Assembly (NCBI RefSeq): GCF_006088715.1
Contig: NZ_CP030771.1
Coordinates: 7,562,001-7,626,000 of the forward strand
Source of the DNA: Streptomyces sp. YIM 121038
Lineage (GTDB): Bacteria > Actinomycetota > Actinomycetes > Streptomycetales > Streptomycetaceae
Direction of reading: 5' to 3'
DNA length: 64,000 nucleotides
Below the pieces are notes generated by a model that saw only the letters and a program-made list of their open reading frames with translations, was not told the origin of the DNA and searched no databases. Positions within the stretch are counted from its first letter, which is position 1. Every line of letters begins with the position of its first letter. Positions 15,308 to 24,057 of this stretch are shown here, piece by piece. Made by a program: the position numbers and the translations under genes.

Positions 15308-16455
15308 CGCAGACACAGCAGCAGCCCCAGGGCACGGAGCAGGCACGACGGACGGCCGCGACGGCCAAGACGGCCGCGACGGCCAAGACGGCCGCGACGG
15401 CCGCGACGGCCACGGCGGACGGGCCGGACAGGGCGGCCGCCCCGGACGCCCCGGACGCGCGCGGCACCGCGACCGTCCGCCGCCCGCCCGCCCCGGTGTC
15501 CGTGCCCGGCTCGCCGCGCCTGTGGCCCAAGTCCTTCGCGGACCGGCTCACCGCGCCGCTGCCGGGCCTGCGCGCCTTCGCGCGGTTCGCCCGCGAGGGC
15601 GCGCTGCGGCCCGCCCCCGCGGGCCTCGCCGACATCCCCCGGCTGCCCTTCGCCCCGGGGCCGCTGCCCCGCGTCGACGCCCGTACCGTCGCGGTGACCT
15701 GGGCGGGCCACGCCAGCTGGGTCGTCAGGATCGGCGGCCTCACCGTCCTGACCGACCCGGTCTGGTCCCGGCGGATCCTCGGCACCCCCGCCCGGGTCAC
15801 CCCCGTCGGCGTGGCCTGGAGCGCCCTGCCGCGCGTCGACGCCGTCGTCATCAGCCACAACCACTACGACCACCTCGACGCGTCCACCCTCAAGCGGCTG
15901 CCGCGCGACACCCCGCTGTTCGTGCCCGCGGGGCTCGGGCGCTGGTTCGCCCGGCGGCGCTTCACGCGCGTCACCGAGCTCGACTGGTGGGAGAGCGCCG
16001 AACTCGACGGCGTCCGCCTCGGCTTCGTGCCCGCGCACCACTGGTCCAAGCGCGGCCTGCGGGACACCTGCCGGAGCCTGTGGGGCGGGTGGGTGCTCAC
16101 CGACGGGGAGGGGCAGCGGGTGTACTTCGCCGGGGACACCGGGTACGGGCACTGGTTCGCGCGCATCGGGGAGCGGTATCCCGGGATCGACCTGGCGCTG
16201 CTGCCCATCGGGGCGTACGAGCCGCGGTGGTGGCTGCGGGACGTGCACTGCGACCCGGAGGAGGCGGTGCGGGCGGCGCGCGACGTGGGGGCGCGACGGA
16301 TGGCCCCCATGCACTGGGGCACGTTCCTGCTCTCGGCCGAGCCCGTCCTCGAACCCGTGGAGCGGGTGCGGCGCGCCTGGGCGGCGGCGGGGCTCGCCGC
16401 GCGCGACCTCTGGGACCTGCCGGTGGGCGGTTCGCGGGTACTGGGGCCCGGCTAG
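15304..16455 (+). CDS. Metallo-beta-lactamase fold hydrolase (NAPE-PLD/UlaG-like)
   Basis: 383 residues. After an Ala/Thr/Lys low-complexity leader of about 50 residues coded by 18-bp repeats, the metal-binding core appears: WAGHASWVV, VISHNHYDHLD (the HxHxDH motif), VYFAGDTGYG and APMHWGTF. This is the Lactamase_B_2 group that includes NAPE-hydrolysing phospholipase D and UlaG, so a phospholipid or phosphodiester-type substrate is possible. GTG at 15304 overlaps the stop of the lysine-free PLP-fold gene. Its stop shares the bases CTAG with the convergent DedA gene. A second, shorter paralogue lies just beyond at 17090-17875. Confidence 0.85.
   Translation: MTQTQQQPQGTEQARRTAATAKTAATAKTAATAATATADGPDRAAAPDAPDARGTATVRRPPAPVSVPGSPRLWPKSFADRLTAPLPGLRAFARFAREGALRPAPAGLADIPRLPFAPGPLPRVDARTVAVTWAGHASWVVRIGGLTVLTDPVWSRRILGTPARVTPVGVAWSALPRVDAVVISHNHYDHLDASTLKRLPRDTPLFVPAGLGRWFARRRFTRVTELDWWESAELDGVRLGFVPAHHWSKRGLRDTCRSLWGGWVLTDGEGQRVYFAGDTGYGHWFARIGERYPGIDLALLPIGAYEPRWWLRDVHCDPEEAVRAARDVGARRMAPMHWGTFLLSAEPVLEPVERVRRAWAAAGLAARDLWDLPVGGSRVLGPG
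15351..15402. repeat. 18-bp tandem repeats at the 5' end of the hydrolase gene
   Basis: Two exact 18-bp units (GACGGCCGCGACGGCCAA) and a partial third encode repeated TAATAK in the N-terminal leader. Confidence 0.9.
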
Positions 16456-17093
16456 GAGGCCCGCTCCGACCGGGCGCCGCGCGGCCGCAGGCGGCGCCAC
16501 AGGGCCGGGGCCGTGCTGATGACGACGGTGAGGCCCACCGCCAGGGCGACGCCCTGCCAGGGTTCCCGGAAGAGGGAGCCGCCGAGGATGCCGATCAGCT
16601 GGTAGGTGACCGCCCAGGCGAGGCACGCGGGGAGGTTGCCGCGGGCGAAGCGGCGCAGCGGCATCCGGGCCAGGAGGCAGGCCAGCATGACCGGAAGGCG
16701 GCCCGCGGGGACGAGCCGGGACAGGACGAGGACCAGGACGCCGTGGTCCTGGAGCTTGTCCTGGGCGCGGGCGAGGCGCTCCTCGGGCGCGCGGTCGCGG
16801 ATCGCCTCCAGCCAGCGCGACCCGTTCTTCGAGCGCATGCCGCGCTGCCCGAGCCAGTACAGGGCGACGTCACCGGTGAACGCCGCGAGCGAGGCCACGC
16901 CGAACACGACGAGCAGCGCGAAGGGCGAGGTGTCGGTCTGGTGGAAGGCGACCACCGCGGCCGAGCTGACCAGCGCCCCCGTCGGCACCACCGGCACCAG
17001 CGCGCCGACCACCACCAGCAGGAAGAGCGACGGATAGCCGACCGCCTGCTGGGTGGAGTCCGGCGACACCTGGGCCGCGGCGGCCAGCATCAT
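16452..17093 (-). CDS. DedA-family membrane protein
   Basis: 213 residues of the DedA/VTT (SNARE-associated) family. The membrane segments are SLFLLVVVGALVPVVPTGALV, ALLVVFGVASLAAFTGDVALYWLG, a re-entrant region with LVLVLSRLVPAGRLPVMLACLLA carrying the conserved Arg-x-x-P-x-x-R-like pattern, and two C-terminal helices. DedA proteins help recycle undecaprenyl phosphate or other lipids across the membrane. The start is one of two consecutive ATG codons at 17093; the first overlaps the stop of the upstream hydrolase gene (ATGA), so translation should be coupled. Its stop shares CTAG with the convergent hydrolase gene. Confidence 0.85.
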   Translation of the reverse strand: MMLAAAAQVSPDSTQQAVGYPSLFLLVVVGALVPVVPTGALVSSAAVVAFHQTDTSPFALLVVFGVASLAAFTGDVALYWLGQRGMRSKNGSRWLEAIRDRAPEERLARAQDKLQDHGVLVLVLSRLVPAGRLPVMLACLLARMPLRRFARGNLPACLAWAVTYQLIGILGGSLFREPWQGVALAVGLTVVISTAPALWRRLRPRGARSERAS

Positions 17094-17875
17094 CGGGCGG
17101 CCTCCGGCCGGACGCTCTCGCCGTGCGCGAGGCGGTGCACCGCGACCTCCGGCGCCCGGCGCGCGGCCTGCCGCACGAACTCGTCGCCCGGCGTGTGGAA
17201 CTCGTGCGGCCGCACCGCGTCCATGCCGATCGGCCAGTACGTGCCGTAGTGCACCGGCACCGCGCTGCCCGGCGCGATCCGGGCCAGGGCCTCGGCGGCA
17301 CGGGCCGGGTCGAGATGACCGTGGCCCAGATAGGGGCCCCAGCCGCCGACCGGCAGGAGCGCCACGTCGACGGCCCCGACCTCGTCGGCCATCGCGTCGA
17401 ACAGGCCGGTGTCCCCGGCGAAGTACGTACGGGCCGCGCCCTCGACGACGTACCCGAGGGCGGGGGAGCGGTGCGGGCCCACCGGGAGGCGGCGCCCGTC
17501 GTGCAGGGCGGGCACCACCCGCACGACGACGCCGGCGTCGCCGACGGGCACCTCGTCCCCCGGCGCGACCTCCGTGAACCGCAGGTGGGACAGGCGGCGG
17601 AGCCCTGGCACCGAACGCGCGGCGCCGCGCGGGACCAGCGCCCGGGTGCCGGGCGCGAGGCGGGCGAGGGAGGGCACGTGCAGATGGTCGGCGTGCAGAT
17701 GGGAGAGCAGCACGACGTCGGCCACCGCCGCCTCGGGCGGCGGGAGGGCTCCCCGGCGGCGGCGCAAGTGCGCGAGCCTGCGCACGAAGAGAGGATCGGT
17801 CAGGACCCGCGTCCCGGAATCCTCGACCGTGCAGGTGGCATGGCCCCACCAAGTGACCGTGACGTCCGGCCGCAC
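17090..17875 (-). CDS. MBL-fold metal-dependent hydrolase (UlaG-like)
   Basis: 261 residues. Motifs of the metallo-beta-lactamase superfamily run in order: VTWWGHATCTVEDSG, LLSHLHADHLH (HxHxDH), ALGYVVEGAARTYFAGDTG and VPVHYGTYWPIG. It is compact and without signal peptide, so cytoplasmic. GTG at 17875 is supported by a GGAGG SD five bases upstream and by conservation starting at VTWWGHAT. It forms a two-gene operon with dedA, overlapping by ATGA, which suggests a shared role in membrane lipid or phosphoester metabolism; the substrate is unknown. Confidence 0.85.
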   Translation of the reverse strand: MRPDVTVTWWGHATCTVEDSGTRVLTDPLFVRRLAHLRRRRGALPPPEAAVADVVLLSHLHADHLHVPSLARLAPGTRALVPRGAARSVPGLRRLSHLRFTEVAPGDEVPVGDAGVVVRVVPALHDGRRLPVGPHRSPALGYVVEGAARTYFAGDTGLFDAMADEVGAVDVALLPVGGWGPYLGHGHLDPARAAEALARIAPGSAVPVHYGTYWPIGMDAVRPHEFHTPGDEFVRQAARRAPEVAVHRLAHGESVRPEAAR

Positions 17876-17957
17876 CCGTTCCTCCTTCGTGTGACTGTCT
17901 CCGAGCCTACGGCCAGGAGTAGTGTCGTCGGCTGACGCCAGAGGTGAGGGGCATGCC

Positions 17958-18386
17958 ATGGGAAACACCTGCGGGGGGCCGGCCCGCGCGGTGCGGGTCG
18001 CCGCCATCGCCAGCCTGACGCCTCTGGAGGAGCTGGACAGCGACCCGTTCCTCGTCGACTCGCGCAGCCAGCACGCCATGTGCGCGCGCTGGGCCGCCGC
18101 CCACGGCTACGTGGTGACCCGGGAGCTCGTCGTGCACGGCCTGCGCGCCGACCACGCCGTCTTCTGGAACGACGTGGACGCGGGCCTGGTCGACCTGTTC
18201 GTGGTCCCGTGCCGCCGGGTCCTGGAGCGGGCGCTGCGGTCCGCCGACGAGTTCACCGCGGAGTGCGCGCGGCGCGGCGTCCGCATCGAGACCGCGGGCT
18301 TCGAGGAACCCTGCTACGACTCCCGCATGAAGGCCCGCGTGCACCGCCGCCTCTCCATGCCGACGGCGGGCTACGACGGCTGCTGA
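17958..18386 (+). CDS. Small protein resembling a degenerate serine-resolvase domain
   Basis: 142 residues. The middle follows the resolvase N-terminal domain pattern: SRSQHAMCARWAAAHGYVVTREL, then WNDVDAGLVDLFVVPCRRVLERALRSADEFTAECARRGVRI, which parallels the Q..C..WA...G..V, v..g.vD.vvv...R..R and e.l...gv.l blocks. A Ser in VAAIASLT sits where the nucleophile would be, but the usual Arg two positions before it is missing. There is no C-terminal DNA-binding or zinc domain. It may be a regulator derived from a recombinase, or the similarity may be coincidental. ATG at 17958 follows GAGGTGAGGG. It is divergent from the UlaG-like gene. Confidence 0.55.
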   Translation: MGNTCGGPARAVRVAAIASLTPLEELDSDPFLVDSRSQHAMCARWAAAHGYVVTRELVVHGLRADHAVFWNDVDAGLVDLFVVPCRRVLERALRSADEFTAECARRGVRIETAGFEEPCYDSRMKARVHRRLSMPTAGYDGC

Positions 18387-18473
18387 GCCCCGCCCCGGGC
18401 GCCCTGCCGCCTGCGGGATCCCGCCCTGTGACAGGCTGAGGGCAAGGTCGGGACGTGAGGCAGGCGGAGCGCG

Positions 18474-20645
18474 GTGCGTGGTGGTCGGTGGCGGACGGTG
18501 GGGCGCGGCCTCGGGCGCGTGATCGTCGTCTGGGCGGTGAGCACGCTCACGATGCTGGTCCTCGCGGGCATCCTGCCGGACTTCAAGCTCAAGGCCGACG
18601 ACGGCGACAGCGCCACCCGCGTCGCCGTGACGGCGGCCCTCGGCGCGGGCGCCTTCGGCCTGCTGTCCGCCCTGGTGTGGCCGCTGCTCGTCCGGGCCTT
18701 GCTGCTCGTCCCCGCCCTGGTCATCGGGCTGCTCACCTTCTTCCTGAACGGCTCGCTGCTGCTGCTCGCGCTGCGGCTCATCCCCGACGGCCGCGGCGAC
18801 GCGAACGCCGAGACCGCCGTGGTCGTCGCGGCCGTGATGTCGGCGGTGGCGTCCGCGACGGGCGGCGCGCTCGCCGTCCGCGACGACGACGCCTACCGGC
18901 GGCGCCTGTACCGCCTCGCGGACCGAAGACGCCGCCGTGCCGCGGACCCGCACCGCCCCAGCACCCCGGGCACGGTCTTCCTCCAGCTCGACGGCGTCGG
19001 CCACGACGTCCTGTGCCGGGCGGCGCGCAAGGGCGTGACGCCCACGATCGCCCGCTGGCTCGGCGCCGACGAGGGGCCCGACGCGCGGGCCACGCACCGG
19101 CTCACGCCGTGGCGCACCGACTGGTCGAGCCAGACCGGCGCGAGCCAGCTCGGCATCCTGCACGGCAGCAACCACGACGTGCCCGCCTTCCGCTGGTACG
19201 AGAAGGACACCGGCGAGGTCATGGTGTCCAACCGGCCCGCGTCCGCCGCGGAGCTCCAGCGGCGCGCGATCGTCCGCACCGGCGACGGCGGACTGCTCAC
19301 CTACGACGGGGCCAGCCGCGGCAACCTCTTCAGCGGCGGCGCCGAGCAGCTGGCGCTCGTGCTCTCCATGGCCGCGCGGCGCGGCCGCGAGAACCGCTCG
19401 CGGGCCGGGTACTTCGCGTACTTCTCCGACCCGGCCAACGCCGTCCGCACCGCCCTGTCCTTCGTCGCCGAGGTCGGCCGGGAGATCGGCGAGTCGACCC
19501 GCGCCCGGATCCGCCGACGCCGCCCGCGGGTGAGCCGCGGCGGCCTGTACCCCTTCATCCGCGCCTTCGCCACCGTCGTGGAGCGCGACGTCGTGGTCGC
19601 CGCCGTCATCGGGGACATGCTCGCCGGGCGGGCCGCCGTCTACGCCGACCTCGTGGCGTACGACGAGGTCGCGCACCACTCCGGGCCCACGAGCGGCGAC
19701 GCCGAGCGGGTCCTCAGACGCCTCGACCGGTCCCTCGCGCTGCTCGCCCAGGTCGCCGAGCACGCGCCCCGGCCGTACCGCATCGTGCTCCTCTCCGACC
19801 ACGGCCAGAGCCCCGGCGAGACCTTCCGCGCCCGCTACGGCCTGACCCTCGGCGACCTGGTGCGCGCGGGCTGCGGCCTGCCCGTCCCCCGCCGGGCCCG
19901 CCGCACGCACAGCGGCGCCGAGGCCCGCTCGGCCGTCCGCGCCGCCCTGCGCAGGCCCGTGGAGGAGGGCACCGGCGAGCACCGGCCGCGCCGCCTCGCC
20001 GAGCCCATCGTGCTCGCCTCGGGGAACCTGGGGCTCGTCTCCTTCCCCGACGTGCCCCACCGCATGACGCGCGAGGAGATCGACCGGCGCCACCCGGCGC
20101 TCCTGCCGACGCTCGCCAACCACCCCGGCATCGGCTTCCTGCTGGTGCGCAGCGCGGACCGCGGGCCCCTCGTCCTGGGCGCGCGCGGCGCCGAGGTGCA
20201 TCTGGACGAGCTGCCCGCCGACGCGGGCCCCGCCGCCCTCGGGCCGCTCGCCGACTTCGGGCCCGGCGCCGCCGACGCCGTGCGGCGCACCGACGGCTTC
20301 CCGCACACCGCCGACATCATGGTCAACTCCGCGTACGACCCGCTGGACGGCGAAGTCCTCGCGTTCGAGGAGCAGATCGGCTCGCACGGCGGGCTCGGCG
20401 GCGCCCAGTCCCGGCCGTTCCTGCTGTCCCCGCTCGTCCTCTCGCCGCCCGTCGCCGAGGGCGCCGACGGCACCGCCGACCTCGTCGGCGCGGAGGCCGT
20501 GCACCAGGTCCTGCGGCGCTGGCTGCGCGAGGCGCACGGGCCGGAAGTGCCCCGCGTCACACCTGCGGATGATCGCCTTCCGGACCCTGCGGCACCGACA
20601 GCATTTCCCGCCGCCGACCAGGTCGTACAGGACAAAACGCAGTGA
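18474..20645 (+). CDS. Holin-like membrane domain fused to alkaline-phosphatase-superfamily phosphodiesterase
   Basis: 723 residues. The first 145 contain four membrane helices of the Phage_holin_4-like type (VIVVWAVSTLTMLVLAGILPDFKL, LSALVWPLLVRALLLVPALVIGLLTFFLN). After a basic linker a type I phosphodiesterase/nucleotide pyrophosphatase domain begins at VFLQLDGVGHDVL. It has metal ligands in DWSSQTGASQLGILHG, VAYDEVAHHSGP, LLSDHGQSPGETF and IGSHGGLGG. The catalytic part is probably cytoplasmic or extracellular depending on topology, acting on phosphodiesters or lipid headgroups. GTG at 18474 has a GGAG site. The C-terminal 25 residues after VTPADD look non-conserved. Such fusions are seen in actinobacteria; the substrate is unknown. 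Confidence 0.8.
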   Translation: MRGGRWRTVGRGLGRVIVVWAVSTLTMLVLAGILPDFKLKADDGDSATRVAVTAALGAGAFGLLSALVWPLLVRALLLVPALVIGLLTFFLNGSLLLLALRLIPDGRGDANAETAVVVAAVMSAVASATGGALAVRDDDAYRRRLYRLADRRRRRAADPHRPSTPGTVFLQLDGVGHDVLCRAARKGVTPTIARWLGADEGPDARATHRLTPWRTDWSSQTGASQLGILHGSNHDVPAFRWYEKDTGEVMVSNRPASAAELQRRAIVRTGDGGLLTYDGASRGNLFSGGAEQLALVLSMAARRGRENRSRAGYFAYFSDPANAVRTALSFVAEVGREIGESTRARIRRRRPRVSRGGLYPFIRAFATVVERDVVVAAVIGDMLAGRAAVYADLVAYDEVAHHSGPTSGDAERVLRRLDRSLALLAQVAEHAPRPYRIVLLSDHGQSPGETFRARYGLTLGDLVRAGCGLPVPRRARRTHSGAEARSAVRAALRRPVEEGTGEHRPRRLAEPIVLASGNLGLVSFPDVPHRMTREEIDRRHPALLPTLANHPGIGFLLVRSADRGPLVLGARGAEVHLDELPADAGPAALGPLADFGPGAADAVRRTDGFPHTADIMVNSAYDPLDGEVLAFEEQIGSHGGLGGAQSRPFLLSPLVLSPPVAEGADGTADLVGAEAVHQVLRRWLREAHGPEVPRVTPADDRLPDPAAPTAFPAADQVVQDKTQ

Positions 20646-20675
20646 TTTTGCGGCGTGCCCCCGGTGCCCGACCAT

Positions 20676-20702
20676 GGGCCCGCGCCCGGTGATCCCGGGC
20701 CC
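20676..20702. other. Stem-loop between phosphodiesterase and permease genes
   Basis: GGGCCCG and CGGGCCC arms, perfect over 7 bp, are separated by 13 nt in the 83-bp gap. It could be a terminator or attenuator for the permease gene; no U-tract follows. Confidence 0.3.
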
Positions 20703-20728
20703 CGGCACGACGAGAGGCGCACCACCCC

Positions 20729-22132
20729 ATGCACGACACCGGAACCGCACCACCGTCGGCTCCGGCCCTGAAGCAGGACGCGGAGACCGCCGCGCCGCAC
20801 GACGACGGCAAGCACGCGCGCCGCTTCGGACTCCCCACCGCCATCTGCCTGGTCATGGGCAACATCATCGGCGGCGGCATCTTCCTGCTCCCGGCCTCCG
20901 TCGCGCCCTTCGGCACGATCAGCCTCGTCGCCTTCGCCGTCCTGACCGCGGGGGCCATCGCGCTCGCCCTGGTCTTCGGCCGCCTCGCCGCGCGGGACCC
21001 GCGCACCGGCGGCCCGTACGTGTACGCGCGTGAGGCCTTCGGCGACTTCGCGGGCTTCCTCGCGGCCTGGTCGTACTGGATCACCACCTGGGTGTCGAAC
21101 GCGGCGCTCGCCGTCGCCGCCGTCGGCTACCTCGACGTCCTGATGCCCGTGACCGACCACCAGTGGACCGCCTGTCTGGCGGCGCTCGGGCTGCAGCTGC
21201 TCCCCGCGCTCGCCAACCTCGCCGGGACCCGGTACGTCGGCGCCGTACAGCTCGTCGCCACCGTGCTCAAGTTCCTGCCGCTGCTGCTCGTCGCCTTCGG
21301 CGGGCTCTTCTTCTTCGACCCGGCGAACCTCGGGCCGTTTCGCGCGAGCGGCGACGGGGCGCTCGGCGCGGTCTCCGCCTCCGCCGCCATCCTGCTCTTC
21401 TCCTACCTGGGCGTGGAGTCCGCCGCCGTCAGCGCGGGCGAGGTGCGCGACCCGCGGCGCAACGTCGGCCGCGCCACCGTCCTCGGCACGCTCGGCGCCG
21501 CCCTCGTCTATCTGCTCGGCACCCTCGCCGTCTTCGGCACCGTCGCGCACGACGAGCTCGTCGGCTCCACCGCGCCGTTCACCGACGCCGTGAACGCCAT
21601 GTTCGGCGGCTCCTGGGGCGGCACCGCCGTCGCCGTCGCCGCGCTCGTGTCCATGGTCGGCGCGCTCAACGGCTGGACGCTCCTGAGCGCCCAGACGCCG
21701 TACGCCGCCGCGAAGGACGGCCTGTTCCCGAGCGCCTTCGCCACCAAGCGGCGCGGCGTGCCCACCGTCGGCGTCCTCGTGACCGTGGTCCTCGCCTCGC
21801 TCCTGACCGTGTACAACTACACGGCGGGGCCCGCCGGGGTCTTCGAGGTCCTCGTGCTCGTCACGACGTTCACGGCCACCGTGCCCTATCTGCTCGCCAC
21901 CGCCGCGCAGCTCTACTTCCTGGCCTCGGGGCAGCGCGAGCGGGTGCGCCGCGGGCGCCTGGTGCGCGACGCCGTGCTCGCCTCGGCCGCGTTCGGCTTC
22001 TCGATGTGGCTGGTCGCGGGCGCCGGGTACGCGGCCGTCTACCAGGGCGTCCTGTTCCTCTTCGCGGGCGTCCCCGTGTACGCGTGGATGGCGGCCCGCA
22101 AGAAGCGGGCCGCCCACCGCTCTCCCTCCTAG
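20729..22132 (+). CDS. APC-family amino acid permease
   Basis: 467 residues with twelve predicted membrane helices. The first helix carries the APC motif VMGNIIGGGIFLLPASVAPFG, where the GG-GIF segment forms the substrate-binding break. SYLGVESAAVSAGEVRDPRRN is the conserved helix-6 region. Overall it is closest to the arginine/agmatine or basic amino acid antiporter branch (AdiC/ArcD-like), but specificity cannot be assigned from sequence alone. A hydrophilic N-terminal tail of about 30 residues precedes helix 1. ATG at 20729 gives the family-length protein. It may be cotranscribed with the upstream phosphodiesterase gene 83 bp away. Confidence 0.88.
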   Translation: MHDTGTAPPSAPALKQDAETAAPHDDGKHARRFGLPTAICLVMGNIIGGGIFLLPASVAPFGTISLVAFAVLTAGAIALALVFGRLAARDPRTGGPYVYAREAFGDFAGFLAAWSYWITTWVSNAALAVAAVGYLDVLMPVTDHQWTACLAALGLQLLPALANLAGTRYVGAVQLVATVLKFLPLLLVAFGGLFFFDPANLGPFRASGDGALGAVSASAAILLFSYLGVESAAVSAGEVRDPRRNVGRATVLGTLGAALVYLLGTLAVFGTVAHDELVGSTAPFTDAVNAMFGGSWGGTAVAVAALVSMVGALNGWTLLSAQTPYAAAKDGLFPSAFATKRRGVPTVGVLVTVVLASLLTVYNYTAGPAGVFEVLVLVTTFTATVPYLLATAAQLYFLASGQRERVRRGRLVRDAVLASAAFGFSMWLVAGAGYAAVYQGVLFLFAGVPVYAWMAARKKRAAHRSPS

Positions 22133-22151
22133 CGGGTCCTGCCCCGACGCG

Positions 22152-23789
22152 TCACCGCGCCAGCGGAGCCGTCACCCAGCGCCGGGTCCTGAAGCCGTCC
22201 TCGGGGCCGATCTCGATCAGCTTGCGGGCGGCGGGGTACGCCTCGTTGCCCACCACCTCGTAGCCCACGCGGAACGTGCCGGGCACGTCCCTGACCTCGG
22301 GCCGCCGCTCCCGCGCGACGGCCGCACCGTAGTCGCCGTCGTCGGCCGCGCCCCGCACCGCGAGGTCGGCGAGCAGCCGCTCCTGGGCGAGCGCGAGGGC
22401 CTCCCGCGGGTCGCGCGGGGCCGGTGCGTCGGCGGCCCGGGCGCCCTCGGCGGCGGGCGGTGCCACGCGGCTGCTGGGCTCGCGGGCCGTGCCGGTCGCC
22501 GTGCGCGTGGACAGCTGGGCCTGGACGACGGTGCCGTCGTTGTCGAGGCCGACCCGGATCACCCCGCGGTCCGGGCTGATGACGGGCACGCCGTCGAAGG
22601 CCTGGCGGAGGGTGACGTGCGTCTGCAGGCTCGTCGGGACGCCGGTCTCCGAGCCGTCCTTCGTGCCGGAGTTCTGCATCAGGTCGTGCACGCTGTCGAC
22701 GACCAGCTCGGCGCCCTGCGCGTGCTGCTCGGCGAAGGCCCGCGCCAGCTCCACCGCGCGCTCGGTGGGCAGCGGCGTGGTGTTGCGGTGGTTCGCCTCG
22801 GCGAGCCGCACCCAGCGCACCGCGTGCGGGCCCGTGGAGACCGTGCGGTCGCCGGACGCGGCGCTCAGCACGCCCTGCCGCTCGACCTGCACCTCTTCGA
22901 GGGCCGCCGCGGGGAACTCGGCGATGCGCCCGGCCGCGGTCAGCTCGGCGCTCGGGTCGCGCGGCGCCAGCTGGACGATCTGCGCGCCCTGCGGCGCCTC
23001 GCCCGACTCGTCGGCGAGCGAGGCGCGCGCGTAGTACCAGCGCCACGCGTACCAGTCGTCCGGCACGGCGTCGCGGAAGAAGTTGCGCTCGGTGTTGAGC
23101 CGGTTGACGGCCTCGGCCTGGGTGGCGCCGACCGCGCACACGGACGGGGCCTGGCCGTGGTAGATGTCCCAGCTGCCGTTCAGCCACGCGTCGCAGAACG
23201 TCTGCCCGGACCGCCACTTCTCCCAGAACTTCTTTCCGTAGTCCGGGTTGTCGATGCTGACGGTCTCGAAGCCGAAGAGCATCCGGAAGCCGAGGTTGGG
23301 CCCGCCCCAGGTGCGGATCGGGGAGTGCCCGTCGAGCACCCGGAGCGACAGACAGGTCGACCAGAAGACGTACTTCGCCTTCTCGTTGCCGAGCGCCATC
23401 CGGTTCGAGTACGCGCGGGTGCGGCCGTCCCAGGCCGCGCCGAGCGGCGCGATGAAGACGCCGCCGCCGTCCATGGTGCCGTGGCCCGAGTGGTACACGG
23501 CGCAGACGGCGTCCATGCCGTAGCGGTCCTGCCAGTTGTCGTACGTCTCCTCGTACGCCCACACCTGGACGCCGCCGTCGGCGAACCAGAAGTTGCGGTC
23601 GTAGAACTGCTGGAGGTACGCGAGGAAGCCGGTGGCGTCCTCGTGCGTGTACGACAGCGGCGAGGCGTCGGCGAACTTCTCGACGCTGAACGCGCCCCAC
23701 CAGCCGAACGTCGAGTCCCGGTCCCCGGCCGCGCCCGGCTTCTCCGGCTCCAGCGGAGACGGACCGCGGTCCGCGTAGTTCATGCGCAT
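22152..23789 (-). CDS. DUF6345-type protein with caspase-like His/Cys pair
   Basis: 545 residues without signal peptide. The N-terminal 250 match the DUF6345 type. They contain DAVCAVYHSGHGTMDGGG (His100 or His103) and, about 40 residues later, KYVFWSTCLSL (Cys146). A hydrophobic strand ending in H-G and a later hydrophobic strand ending in Cys is the hallmark order of clan CD cysteine peptidases such as caspases and gingipains. Downstream regions hold long charged linkers and a C-terminal half of two similar segments. Peptidase activity is inference. ATG at 23789 follows an AGGGGG site. It is single, downstream of an S8 peptidase gene but separated from it by a strong terminator. Confidence 0.72.
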   Translation of the reverse strand: MRMNYADRGPSPLEPEKPGAAGDRDSTFGWWGAFSVEKFADASPLSYTHEDATGFLAYLQQFYDRNFWFADGGVQVWAYEETYDNWQDRYGMDAVCAVYHSGHGTMDGGGVFIAPLGAAWDGRTRAYSNRMALGNEKAKYVFWSTCLSLRVLDGHSPIRTWGGPNLGFRMLFGFETVSIDNPDYGKKFWEKWRSGQTFCDAWLNGSWDIYHGQAPSVCAVGATQAEAVNRLNTERNFFRDAVPDDWYAWRWYYARASLADESGEAPQGAQIVQLAPRDPSAELTAAGRIAEFPAAALEEVQVERQGVLSAASGDRTVSTGPHAVRWVRLAEANHRNTTPLPTERAVELARAFAEQHAQGAELVVDSVHDLMQNSGTKDGSETGVPTSLQTHVTLRQAFDGVPVISPDRGVIRVGLDNDGTVVQAQLSTRTATGTAREPSSRVAPPAAEGARAADAPAPRDPREALALAQERLLADLAVRGAADDGDYGAAVARERRPEVRDVPGTFRVGYEVVGNEAYPAARKLIEIGPEDGFRTRRWVTAPLAR

Positions 23790-23988
23790 GGTCTTACCCC
23801 CTGGGTTCTCCCCGTCGCGTGGCTGAACCGCACGCGGTCGAGGGGGCCTAAAAGTGTCACTGCCGAAGGGCCTTGCCCAGGTGACATTCCGGCCATAGGG
23901 AACGCGCCACGGGGGTGCCGCGCCGCCCCTGTGGCCCCGCCGGCCAGGGCGTTCGCCGCCCCGGTGTTCGTATCGGCCGCGCGCACCA

Positions 23989-24023
23989 GCGCGGCCCCCT
24001 CGAACACGGTGAGGGGGCCGCGC
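23989..24023 (-). terminator. Strong stem-loop terminator after the S8 peptidase gene
   Basis: Perfect 13-bp arms (GCGCGGCCCCCTC and its complement) with a 9-nt loop lie 35 nt past the TAG of the reverse-strand subtilase gene. It should isolate the DUF6345 gene from read-through. Confidence 0.8.
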
Positions 24024-24057
24024 GGTTGGCGGAAAACGGAGGCTGTCTACTTGCCGT

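Noticed and set aside
17922..17960. Upstream GTG (17922) as an alternative start of the resolvase-like protein
   Set aside because: It would add a non-conserved leader, and the SD fits the ATG at 17958 better.
23855..23886. TGTCAC-N20-GTGACA half-sites upstream of the DUF6345 gene
   Set aside because: The arms are short and far apart and could arise by chance; no second copy was found.
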